Below, piece after piece: positions 1 to 7,434 of a stretch of DNA of 64,000 nucleotides. The position numbers were made by a program, and so were the translations under genes. The stretch lies in contig JAEEQE010000010.1 of assembly GCA_016285145.1 (NCBI GenBank), forward strand, positions 1 through 64,000, in the 5' to 3' direction. The DNA is from Bacteroidales bacterium (GTDB lineage Bacteria; Bacteroidota; Bacteroidia; Bacteroidales; WCHB1-69). Positions within the stretch are counted from its first letter, which is position 1, and every line of letters starts with the position of its first letter. The notes below the pieces were generated by a model. That model was given only the letters and a program-made list of their open reading frames with translations, made no database searches and was not told the origin of the DNA.

Positions 1-2
1 CG

Positions 3-2456
3 CTGCACATCAAGCGGGGGACTTCCCTGCAGATGGAGGTGAACAGCAGCCTCTTCTCCACCGACGGGGTGGAGGGGGATGTGATGTTCACCTTCGATGT
101 GCCCGCGCAGAGCAACGACACGGTGTTTCGGCACGCCCGCTTCGTCTATGTGCAGCGGCTCAAGAAGTACGCCTGCACGGTCAAGGCGGGAGGGATTGAG
201 ATTGCACGCGGCGACCTCTACATCCAAAAGGCGACCATGACGACCTACTCCTGCGGGCTGGTCATCAACCCGTGGCCTGCGGGTTTCGCCGACAGAAAGA
301 TGAAAGAGAACGACTACGGCGACGATGTTGTCATCAGCCAGAACGCCACGGAGCACAACGCCAAATGGCTTGAGTTCCTCAAGTCCACCCTCAATTCGGA
401 TTCCGTGGTCAAGTTCCCGCTGTTCCTGGACACGGCTTTTTACGGCAGCGGGAACAACGATTTCGGCTGGTTCCTCACACAGTACGACAACGCGCCGGAG
501 AACGCCAGCGGCATCCAGGCCTCGCTGAACACCAACGACAACATCGGGCTTGACCGCTGCTATATCAACCGCCTCTTCTTCAACGCCAACGGCGATGTGG
601 TGGAGGAGAGACCCGGAAACCGTGGCGTGCGGGTGTTCAACAACCGGCAGGCCGACAACCCCAACAGCTTCGCCTTCTGCCCAGCCCTTCAGCTCACATG
701 GCTGCTGGACAGGGTGGTGGCGAACGGGGGGTATCTGGCGGAGGGCGGCTTCCTTGACAGCCCCGACACCGCCAAGATCTATTCACAGAGCCTCCGCGCC
801 ATGGACGGGCTGCTCACGCAGTTCACCGAGGAGGCCGCATTCCGTGCGCAAATCACGCCCTCCGTGGATTACTACCACATCATGTTTTCGGGGATGCCCC
901 CGATGATGCAGCCGTTCACCGATTCGGACGGCAACGAGCAGTATCTTTTCTATCCAAGGTCTGACGGCACGCACCATTTCCACGTGGTTGTCAGAACCTA
1001 CCTGCCCGCCAACGTGGTGCAGAACGGCTCCGTGGAGGAGGAGGAGAACGGCGGCACCGTGACCAAACACTACGAGGAGGCACTGGTGTTCATGATGACC
1101 GACAGGCTCAACAACCTGTGGAAGGCCACGGCCTCCAACCTCTACGGGAATTGGGACGACATGGACTCGCTGTTCGGCCACTGGTACACGCCGTATTATG
1201 TGAAGTCGTTCAAGTCCCAACATCTCTCCTCGTTCGGCTATGCCGGGGCGGGGTTCTACGAGATAACGTTTGACTTCACGGTCAACGACATGAGAGCCAA
1301 CCAGATGTATATGTTCGCTTTCGCAAAGTGCAGGGGGATGATGGAGGAAGTCGGCGGCTACGGGCAAATGCTGGTGATCAAGGATTTCGAGCGTGTGCCG
1401 ATAACGGCTGACGTAACGGCCTACAACAAGGTCTATAACTGTTTCGCCGACAGACTGCGCTATGGCGAGCACGTCCCCGACATGACCAACGCCGACTTCA
1501 TCGGCACGCTGTGCAAGACTTTCGGCCTCGCCCTCTTCCTTGACTCCACGACCAGGAGGGCGGAGTTCGCCTTCGTTCGCGACATCTTGGAGAAGTCCAA
1601 GTGCCTCGACCTCACGGCATACGCCGTGGACGGCGAGACCGCCATAGAGAAGACCGATGAGCGGAAATACGTGTTCAAGCTGGAGGGCGTGACCACGGAC
1701 GAGAACGACAGCACCAAGCTGCTGCCGCCAGTACCGACCGCCGACCAGCTTCCCGATGCTTCGGCCAACTTCGGAAAAGTCTGTTTTGTGGAGAACGAGA
1801 ACCGCTACCGCAGGGCGGAGCGGGAGGGTGACAGCATCGCCAACTGGGTATTCCGATGGAATCCGTTGGGCGGCGCCGACCAGACCCTTGAGGCGGGGGA
1901 GGGTGACGAGGAGAGCATCACACCCTCATTGAAAGTTCCCGTGATGGAGATCACGGACGCGAAGTCCGAACACCCCGAGTTTGTCATGCGCATCGAGCAG
2001 GCGGGCTGCAGCCCGGTCTTCGACACGGGGAACACGGACTTCCCGATGGTGCTGGAGACCTATCTTGGAAGCCGGAGGCTTGAAATCCCGCAGGCTGGCA
2101 ACCCGTTCATAGAGGTGGCGCAGCCGACACGGCACTCACGCTACGGCGACCCCCTTGACGGCGTTTCGCTGACCGTCCAAGGGGAAAACTCCGTGGGGCA
2201 GCTGTGGGTGAGTCCGTGGCTGGACTTCCTCGCCAACTACGAGAAAGTGCGCTACCGCTTCCTGCTGCCGCTGTCGGAGTTCCTCAACCTGTGGCGGCTG
2301 CTGAAGCCGCAGGACGGGCGGGCGGAGAGCCACACCCGCTGGCTGCTGGTCGCCGGAGTGAAGAGCCTGCCCGTCAAAATCACCTTCCAGTTCACCGAGG
2401 GCGGCGAATCCGTCACCGCCGAAGTAGAGGCCGCGAAACTTAAAGTGACACTTTAA
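3..2456 (+). CDS. Phage tail-like structural protein, 5' end outside window
   Basis: The frame is open from the left edge (no stop before the first ATG at 33), so the gene very probably begins outside the window; at least 817 codons are present. The product is a large, aromatic- and Asn/Gly-rich protein without signal peptide or membrane segments, as expected of a virion component rather than an exported host protein. I do not recognise a defined domain. The call rests on general resemblance to long structural proteins late in the tail module of Bacteroidales prophages and on position: it is the last gene before a convergent integrase lying next to a tRNA. Its stop overlaps the integrase stop by three bases. 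Base composition is G+C-rich with strong use of C/G third positions. It could instead belong to another integrative element. Confidence 0.5.
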   Translation: MHIKRGTSLQMEVNSSLFSTDGVEGDVMFTFDVPAQSNDTVFRHARFVYVQRLKKYACTVKAGGIEIARGDLYIQKATMTTYSCGLVINPWPAGFADRKMKENDYGDDVVISQNATEHNAKWLEFLKSTLNSDSVVKFPLFLDTAFYGSGNNDFGWFLTQYDNAPENASGIQASLNTNDNIGLDRCYINRLFFNANGDVVEERPGNRGVRVFNNRQADNPNSFAFCPALQLTWLLDRVVANGGYLAEGGFLDSPDTAKIYSQSLRAMDGLLTQFTEEAAFRAQITPSVDYYHIMFSGMPPMMQPFTDSDGNEQYLFYPRSDGTHHFHVVVRTYLPANVVQNGSVEEEENGGTVTKHYEEALVFMMTDRLNNLWKATASNLYGNWDDMDSLFGHWYTPYYVKSFKSQHLSSFGYAGAGFYEITFDFTVNDMRANQMYMFAFAKCRGMMEEVGGYGQMLVIKDFERVPITADVTAYNKVYNCFADRLRYGEHVPDMTNADFIGTLCKTFGLALFLDSTTRRAEFAFVRDILEKSKCLDLTAYAVDGETAIEKTDERKYVFKLEGVTTDENDSTKLLPPVPTADQLPDASANFGKVCFVENENRYRRAEREGDSIANWVFRWNPLGGADQTLEAGEGDEESITPSLKVPVMEITDAKSEHPEFVMRIEQAGCSPVFDTGNTDFPMVLETYLGSRRLEIPQAGNPFIEVAQPTRHSRYGDPLDGVSLTVQGENSVGQLWVSPWLDFLANYEKVRYRFLLPLSEFLNLWRLLKPQDGRAESHTRWLLVAGVKSLPVKITFQFTEGGESVTAEVEAAKLKVTL

Positions 2457-3661
2457 TTAGGGTCATCTTCGTATGCGAAACCAGGTGCTTTCTCCCGTAT
2501 CAGTTCACTAAGATGCGGGTCTGCATGGTTAGAATAAAGTGTGGTCATTGAGAGGGAATAGTGGTCGGCCAGCTGCTTGACGGAGAGCGGGTCAAGACCG
2601 TGTTTGAGCATTTCCGTGATGCCCGTATCGCGCAGCGAGTACTGCTGCATCTCCATTGGCAAATCAAATATCTTACGCAGTTTGTCCCAATATTTTCTGT
2701 ATGGTCGTGGGGAAGCGGGGGTCTTTCCCGGCTTTTGGTAGGCACTAAATAAGTAATTATCGGCAGGGTATCTGTCAAGATTCAGTTTCAAGAGCAACTG
2801 CTCTATTTCCTTTGTCATCGGCACAATACGCTGCTTGCCGTTTTTGGAGACTTCCGGTCTCACTGTGATGGTCTTATTCGCCATGGAAACATCCCCGACA
2901 AGCAACATATGAATCTCTTTCGGACGAAGCAACGCCCCATAAATGAGTTCCAGGAATACGAGATAACCCGGATTGTTCTCCACAAGATACTTCTGAATCT
3001 CAACACGTTTCTCCACAGGAATTAGGATACGCTTTTTCTGCCCAACTTTCTTTGTCTTAATCTTTTGGAAGTGATTCTCCTTGCAGTAGCATTTTTCTAT
3101 CATCCAAGAGAACAAGGCACTGCCATTCTTGACATAATTGTTGAAAGTGCGGGGACTGAGGTCGCCGTCCCTGCCGCTTCGTTCGTTCTGAACATAGTCC
3201 ATGAACTGCACAATCATGCTGTGCGAAATCATGGAACAGTAGATATTCGGTGCGGTCTTGGCCAGCCATTCCCCGAATATTCCGGCGAAAGATATATAAG
3301 ATCTGGCAGTGGTACTGCGGAGTTCTTTCTGCACACTTTCCTTGTAGAGTTCCAAAACTTCCATCATGGGGGTGTACATCCGGGAATCCTCACCTTGGAA
3401 GTAAGGATTCCAGCCCGTGGATAGTTTCATGTTTAACGCCACAATGATATTGTTGATGTGCTTTCTCGCTTCCGTCTTTGATGAATAGCGGCTCATCAAC
3501 CTCGCAAGTCTGATTTTTTTCCTTGCAAGTTCTTGGGTCTGTGGATTCTCCACGTAGTATTCAATAAGCCAACCTGACTTGTTGGTTTTCAAGATAGCTG
3601 GCAGATAATTTGCCGCTGCATACGCCGAAGATACGGCTAACCTGTTCGAAGTATTTGACAT
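2453..3661 (-). CDS. Tyrosine recombinase (phage/ICE integrase)
   Basis: 402 residues with the usual order: N-terminal arm-binding segment (about 25-90), SAM-like core-binding domain (about 95-195) and C-terminal catalytic domain (about 210-395). Visible catalytic residues are Arg246 (in LLRPKE), Lys276 (in KNGKQR), Arg344 (in YSLRDTG), His367 and the nucleophile Tyr376 (in TTLYSNH). The usual first His of the HxLR box is Tyr341 here, a tolerated variant. The gene points away from tRNA-Gly and starts about 130 bp from the tRNA 3' end, the standard position for an element integrated at a tRNA. Expected role is site-specific integration and excision of the element lying to the left. Confidence 0.92.
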   Translation of the reverse strand: MSNTSNRLAVSSAYAAANYLPAILKTNKSGWLIEYYVENPQTQELARKKIRLARLMSRYSSKTEARKHINNIIVALNMKLSTGWNPYFQGEDSRMYTPMMEVLELYKESVQKELRSTTARSYISFAGIFGEWLAKTAPNIYCSMISHSMIVQFMDYVQNERSGRDGDLSPRTFNNYVKNGSALFSWMIEKCYCKENHFQKIKTKKVGQKKRILIPVEKRVEIQKYLVENNPGYLVFLELIYGALLRPKEIHMLLVGDVSMANKTITVRPEVSKNGKQRIVPMTKEIEQLLLKLNLDRYPADNYLFSAYQKPGKTPASPRPYRKYWDKLRKIFDLPMEMQQYSLRDTGITEMLKHGLDPLSVKQLADHYSLSMTTLYSNHADPHLSELIREKAPGFAYEDDPN

Positions 3662-3703
3662 TTTTTTTTTGGTTTTCGGCCAGCGAATACCAAAAAAGCG
3701 TTT

Positions 3704-3784
3704 TGTCTCATTTCTGTCTCAGTTTTAAAGCAGAAATCAGCAACTTACGTCTGTAAATTGCTGATACTGATTCTCTTATGAGAC
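3704..3784. repeat. Repeat-rich junction between integrase and tRNA (candidate recombinase binding region)
   Basis: The heptamer TGTCTCA occurs at 3704-3710 and 3715-3721, with an inverted TGAGAC at 3779-3784. Between them is a near-perfect hairpin, CAGCAAcTTAC/GTAAaTTGCTG, spanning about 3738-3763. Short direct repeats plus an inverted repeat between an integrase start and the tRNA are what arm- and core-type binding sites look like. The function is inferred. Confidence 0.4.
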
Positions 3785-3788
3785 TTTG

Positions 3789-3861
3789 AGCGGTAGACGG
3801 GGTTCGAACCCGCGACCTGCGGCTTGGGAAGCCGCCGCTCTGCCAACTGAGCTACTACCGC
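3789..3861 (-). tRNA. tRNA-Gly (anticodon CCC)
   Basis: A 73-nt cloverleaf reads on the minus strand. The acceptor stem GCGGTAG pairs with CTACCGC, the D arm is GCTC...GAGC, the anticodon stem GCGGC/GCCGC encloses loop TTCCCAA, and the T arm is GCGGG-TTCGAAC-CCCGT. The anticodon CCC reads GGG (Gly). The CCA end is not encoded. Its 3' end faces the integrase gene, so it is the likely attB of the element on the left. Confidence 0.95.
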
Positions 3862-3863
3862 GT

Positions 3864-3952
3864 TTTGGTTTAAGGTTGATGGTTTATGGTTTAAGGATTC
3901 TGTCGGTTTACAAGGTTTTCCTTAAACCTTAAACCCTAAACATTAAACCTTA
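3864..3952. repeat. Degenerate short-period repeat (GGTTTAAGG/CCTTAAACC type)
   Basis: Variants of GGTTTAAGG/GGTTTATGG followed by the reverse-complement form CCTTAAACC/CCCTAAACA fill the spacer between tRNA-Gly and ychF and run into the last codons of ychF. The two orientations could pair. It belongs to the same class of degenerate intergenic tandem tracts as 5036-5107 and 6421-6528. Confidence 0.6.
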
Positions 3953-5033
3953 TGTGCAGGATGTCGCCGTCTTGCACTTCGTAGTTCTTGCCTTCGACCG
4001 CCAACTTGCCGGCCTCTTTGCATTTCAGCTCCGACCCGTATTTCACAAGGTCGTCGTACTTGATGACCTCCGCACGGATGAAGCCGCGCTCCAGGTCGCT
4101 GTGGATGACACCCGCCGCCTGCGGTGCCAACATGCCCCGCGTGATGGTCCAAGCTCTATTCTCCTTGCCACCGACGGTGAAGAAGGAGATGAGATCCAGC
4201 ATCTTGTAGGCCGCACGGATCACCTTGTTGACGCCCGGCTCGGTCAAGCCCACGTCGGCTAAGAAGGCCTTACGGTCCTCCTCGCTCTCCAACTCGGCGA
4301 TTTCGGATTCGATCTTGGCCGCGATGACCAACATCTCTCCGCCGTGCTCTTCCACATATTTCTTCACGGCCTCGGAATAGGCGTTCCCGGAGGCCGCGTC
4401 GTCGTCATTCACATTGCACACGAACATCACGGGCTTCTCGGTGAGCAGCATCATGTCGGCCACCACCGCCTTCTCGTCGGGCGTGACCTCCAAGGTGCGC
4501 ACATTCTGGAATCCTTCCAGATGTTCCTTGTATTTCAACAGAACGGCAAGGTCGTGCTTGGCGGTCTTCTCGCCGACTTTCGCGGCTTTCTCCACCTTTG
4601 TGATCTTGCGTTCAATCTGTTCCAAATCCTTGCATTGCAGCTCAAAATCGACAATCTCGATGTCTCTCACCGGATCCACGGACCCTTCCTCGTGGGGGAG
4701 GGCAGGGTTGTCGAAGCAGCGCAGCACGTGGATGAGCGCGTCGCAGAGACGCACGTCCGCGAGGAAGCTGTTGCCGATGCCGGCGCCGGTGCTGGCACCC
4801 TTCGCCAATCCAGGGATATCGACGATGTCCAAGTTGGCATAGACCAACTTGTCGGCATGGATGAACGAATTGATGTGGGCCAGACGCTCATCGGGCACCG
4901 CGCACACACCGATGTTCGACTTGTTGGTGCTGTACGCGAAGTCCGTCACCTCCGCCTTCGTGTTGGAGATGCAGTTGAACATCGTGGTCTTACCCGAGTT
5001 CGTCAGTCCTACTATGCCGCATTTGAGGCCCAT
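3936..5033 (-). CDS. ychF: Redox-regulated ATPase YchF (Obg-like ATPase 1)
   Basis: 365 residues, the normal length for YchF/OLA1. The P-loop near the N terminus reads GLTNSGKTT, with switch II as DIPGLAKGAS. The NxxE-type specificity motif of this family (NVND near residue 205) is present in place of the classical NKxD, in keeping with ATP preference. A central alpha-helical coiled-coil region (about 125-200) is followed by the C-terminal TGS domain ending GDILHIRFNV, a strongly conserved YchF ending. It is a ribosome-associated P-loop ATPase linked to stress responses. The 3' end lies in a degenerate repeat but the C terminus is intact. Confidence 0.97.
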   Translation of the reverse strand: MGLKCGIVGLTNSGKTTMFNCISNTKAEVTDFAYSTNKSNIGVCAVPDERLAHINSFIHADKLVYANLDIVDIPGLAKGASTGAGIGNSFLADVRLCDALIHVLRCFDNPALPHEEGSVDPVRDIEIVDFELQCKDLEQIERKITKVEKAAKVGEKTAKHDLAVLLKYKEHLEGFQNVRTLEVTPDEKAVVADMMLLTEKPVMFVCNVNDDDAASGNAYSEAVKKYVEEHGGEMLVIAAKIESEIAELESEEDRKAFLADVGLTEPGVNKVIRAAYKMLDLISFFTVGGKENRAWTITRGMLAPQAAGVIHSDLERGFIRAEVIKYDDLVKYGSELKCKEAGKLAVEGKNYEVQDGDILHIRFNV

Positions 5034-5035
5034 TT

Positions 5036-5107
5036 GTAATGGTTATTGGTTATAGGTTATTGGTTATTGGTTATTGAAGTTAAAAGTTAAGAGTTAAGAG
5101 TTGAGAG
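5036..5107. repeat. Degenerate short-period tandem repeat
   Basis: Upstream of ychF the motif GGTTATTGGTTATTGG repeats, then switches to AGTTAAGAGTTAAGAG. It fills the gap between ychF and the NifU-domain gene. No promoter box is evident inside it. Confidence 0.6.
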
Positions 5108-5356
5108 TTAGAATCCGAGGACGATGTCTTCGACGTGGTCGATTTCGGGGAGGTAGTGCTTGATTGTCTGTTCCACGCCGTTTTTGAGGGTCATCTTGGC
5201 GTGGGGACAGGTGCCGCACGCGCCTTGGAGACGCACCTTGACGACATTTTCGGGGGTGAGTTCCACAAATTCGATGTCGCCGCCGTCCTGCACTAAGTAG
5301 GGGCGGATTTGGTCGATGATCGAGATGACCTTCTGTTCTAACGTGGCGTTTTCCAT
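5108..5356 (-). CDS. NifU C-terminal domain Fe-S scaffold protein (Nfu type)
   Basis: 82 residues from the ATG at 5356. The frame is open further upstream, but that extension lies over the neighbouring gene and has low-complexity composition, so the short start is preferred. It has the Nfu fold signature: LVQDGGDIEFVEL, then the CxxC cluster motif GACGTCPHAKMTL, then GVEQTIKHYLPEI. The two cysteines can bind a bridging [4Fe-4S] cluster for delivery to client apoproteins. The length fits stand-alone Nfu proteins of Bacteroidales. Confidence 0.93.
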   Translation of the reverse strand: MENATLEQKVISIIDQIRPYLVQDGGDIEFVELTPENVVKVRLQGACGTCPHAKMTLKNGVEQTIKHYLPEIDHVEDIVLGF

Positions 5357-5441
5357 ATCTTCAAATTCAGGGCGCAAAGATACACTTTTTTTTGTACGGT
5401 TTGACGGGTTTGCGTTTTTTGTGTCCAGTGAGATTCGCCGA

Positions 5442-5966
5442 TCAATTTTGTGGGGACGTGGTGAACCCGACAATGGCGCTGCGGAGGACGGTGTCGGACG
5501 TGGGGACAACGAAGAAGCATTCGTAGGGCATGTTGCGGGAAAGGTCGCGCAGGGTGATGCGGCAGGTGCCGTCACGGCGTGGGTGTCCCTCCGCGGTGAG
5601 CCACTCTTGAGCGCCTGCCGGACGATAGCTGAGAACAGCCACTCTTGCGGGCGGTGCCGACGGTGCGAGGCGGCAGGTGAAGGTCACCGTGGGGTGGTGG
5701 CCCGACAGAATGGTCCATCCGTTTTTGACGGTCACATCGGACGGCGTGAACTCAATCAGCGACGAGCTTCCATCGGACTGGATCTGGGAGGTCTGTGCCT
5801 GCGTGCTGGCCCGTTCGCGCGTGAGTCGCTCGGAACGCACCATGACAAGGGTGACGGCCGACACTAAAACGGCGATGGCCAACACGATCCACACGTATGC
5901 GGCGGTCGCGGTCTTGCTTTTGCGTGCAGGACGGTCGTCGGGATTTTGTAGGGCGGGTACAGGCAT
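5442..5966 (-). CDS. Single-pass membrane protein of unknown function
   Basis: The start chosen is the ATG at 5966, one base after the TGA of the upstream lipoprotein gene; a longer frame would overlap that gene. The 174-residue product has a charged N-terminal stretch of about 18 residues rich in Pro/Arg/Lys, one transmembrane helix (about 24-45, AAYVWIVLAIAVLVSAVTLV) and a periplasmic part of about 125 residues that looks beta-rich and may be fibronectin-like (paired segments such as TVTFTCRL and VAVLSYRPAG). I recognise no named family. The tight coupling suggests co-expression with the lipoprotein. Confidence 0.7.
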   Translation of the reverse strand: MPVPALQNPDDRPARKSKTATAAYVWIVLAIAVLVSAVTLVMVRSERLTRERASTQAQTSQIQSDGSSSLIEFTPSDVTVKNGWTILSGHHPTVTFTCRLAPSAPPARVAVLSYRPAGAQEWLTAEGHPRRDGTCRITLRDLSRNMPYECFFVVPTSDTVLRSAIVGFTTSPQN

Positions 5967-5967
5967 A

Positions 5968-6420
5968 TCAGTAGTCTGAACGTGAGAACATTTCCAAACG
6001 CCAGTGGTCGCCGTCCTCATCGTCAAATTCGATGAAGAACTCCTTGCGTGACAGTCGCTTGATGTCGGCAGTGAAGATGTATCGCTTTCCGAAGAAAGTG
6101 AAGTTGAACTGGATGGTTTTCGACTTGGGGTCCAGGATGTAGGTGGCGAACGACGACTGCCGGATTTCGCCGTTGAGGATGCCCAACAGCGACATCACGT
6201 GGTCGGCGTATATATAATAATAGGTGGTCGGTGCGTAAGCGGCGTAGTCTGTGGAGTCGATTTCCACGCCGTTGAGATAGGTGTGCGACACCTGCCATGA
6301 GCCTACAATCCGGTACTCGCTTGAATAGATGCTCGGCACTCCTTCGGGGTAGTTCTCGCAGGAGGTAAACCCGAATGCCGCCAGGGTGCCGAATAAGAGG
6401 ATGATCCAGAGACGTTTCAT
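5968..6420 (-). CDS. Lipoprotein, lipocalin-like size, unknown function
   Basis: 150 residues with a classic lipoprotein signal: MKRLW, a hydrophobic core and lipobox FTSC with Cys at 21. The mature part contains alternating strands (SWQVSHTYLNG, TIQFNFTFFGKRYIFTADI) reminiscent of small lipocalin-like lipoproteins of Bacteroidota that start with a GxW-type strand (here VGSWQV). That fold assignment is inference. It is the first gene of a two-gene unit with the membrane protein at 5442-5966. Confidence 0.75.
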   Translation of the reverse strand: MKRLWIILLFGTLAAFGFTSCENYPEGVPSIYSSEYRIVGSWQVSHTYLNGVEIDSTDYAAYAPTTYYYIYADHVMSLLGILNGEIRQSSFATYILDPKSKTIQFNFTFFGKRYIFTADIKRLSRKEFFIEFDDEDGDHWRLEMFSRSDY

Positions 6421-6528
6421 GTTTAAGGGTTAAGGTTTAAGGGTTAAGGTTTAAGGGTTAGGGTTTAAGGGTTAAGGTTTAAGGGTTTAAGGGTTATAGT
6501 TTAAGGGTTAGGGGTTAGGGTTAGGGGG
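6421..6528. repeat. Degenerate tandem repeat (TTTAAGGGTTAAGG)
   Basis: About 100 bp composed of GTTTAAGGGTTAAGG variants in one orientation, filling the space between the sirtuin stop and the lipoprotein start. It is the clearest of the short-period tracts in this window and has no visible promoter box. Confidence 0.75.
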
Positions 6529-7201
6529 TCATCAGTTTGTCGCACAGCTGTTTCATGCCGACGGTAGCCTTTTCGGTGATGTAGGTGACGCGGCGGGAGA
6601 TGGAGCCGGGCTGTTTGGGGTCGATGACGTAAATCTCGGCGTTGGCGGGGGCGTAGTAGAGCAGTCCCGCAGCGGGATAGACGGCCAGGGATGTACCGAT
6701 AATGATCAGGATGTCAGCCTGTTCCACCTCGCGGGCGGCGGCGTCCAACAACGGCACGGCCTCGCCGAACCATACGATGAAGGGGCGCAGCAGGGAACCG
6801 TCCTTGGCACGTTCGCCGTACTTCATCGGCTTGTACCCGATGTCGAAGACCTCCGTTTTGCGTTCGTTGCAGGCCTTGGTGAGCTCGCCGTGCAGGTGGA
6901 TGATCTTCGAAGAACCGCCGCGTTCGTGCAGGTTGTCGACGTTCTGCGTGACCACGGTCACGTCATACTGTTCCTCCAACTTCGCTACCAGCTTGTGCGC
7001 CGCGTTGGGCTCGCAGTGCTCCAATTGGGCGCGCCGCTCGTTGTAGAAGTCGATGATGAGCTTGGGGTTGCGGTACCAGCCGTCAATGCTGGCCACATCC
7101 TCCACATTATGGTTTTCCCAAAGACCGTCGCTGTCGCGGAAGGTGCTGATGCCGCTCTCTGCAGAGATGCCGGCACCGGAAAGGACTACTATCTTTTTCA
7201 T
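6521..7201 (-). CDS. cobB: NAD-dependent protein deacylase, Sir2 family (CobB-like)
   Basis: 226 residues, close to bacterial sirtuin length. NAD-binding motifs are GAGISAESGISTFR near the N terminus, TQNVDNLHERGG, the catalytic His in IHLHGE, and GTSLAVYPAAGL. Tyr53 and Arg56 (FYNERR) match the Tyr/Arg pair that lets SIRT5/CobB-type enzymes accept succinyl or malonyl lysine, so it may be a desuccinylase. After the catalytic His only one Cys is seen (KACNERK) and the usual pair of CxxC zinc motifs is missing, so this is a zinc-less small-domain variant. The gene is monocistronic in appearance. Confidence 0.93.
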   Translation of the reverse strand: MKKIVVLSGAGISAESGISTFRDSDGLWENHNVEDVASIDGWYRNPKLIIDFYNERRAQLEHCEPNAAHKLVAKLEEQYDVTVVTQNVDNLHERGGSSKIIHLHGELTKACNERKTEVFDIGYKPMKYGERAKDGSLLRPFIVWFGEAVPLLDAAAREVEQADILIIIGTSLAVYPAAGLLYYAPANAEIYVIDPKQPGSISRRVTYITEKATVGMKQLCDKLMTP

Positions 7202-7224
7202 CTTTTTGTTTTTTTTTGTTTCTG

Positions 7225-7345
7225 TCTTGGCCCCACACTGCGGCTTCGTGTTGGTTTGTTCCTCTTGCGGGGCCCCACACTGCGCTGCGCTTGTGTGGGG
7301 TTATTAGCGCTTCGCGCGTCTTGCCCCTCCGGGGCTGCTTAAGGA
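7225..7345. repeat. Cluster of short hairpins between sirtuin and pfkA
   Basis: GGCCCCACACTGCG occurs twice, followed by compact palindromes GCGC-TTC-GCGC and GCCCC-TCC-GGGGC. The phrase GTGGGGTTATT before the TTC-loop hairpin has a near match (GCGGGGTTATT followed by a different TTC-loop hairpin) on the minus strand around 46425-46455. I read this as a small collection of the same hairpin repeats found around the accessory genes at 46 and 50 kb. Confidence 0.5.
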
Positions 7346-7376
7346 ATATATTTATATATGTCTGACTTTCGGTACA

Positions 7377-7434
7377 ACTGCTAACTGCTAACTGCTAACT
7401 ACTAACTGCAAACTACTAACCACTAACTACTGGC
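7377..7434. repeat. Degenerate tandem repeat (AACTGCTAACTGCTA)
   Basis: Seven or so copies of CTAACTGC/CTAACTAC reach up to and into the stop region of pfkA. Confidence 0.6.

Noticed and set aside
6421..6528. TTTAAGGG repeats resembling telomeric sequence
   Set aside because: Short, degenerate, internal to the chromosome and one of many unrelated tracts; no linear-end features.
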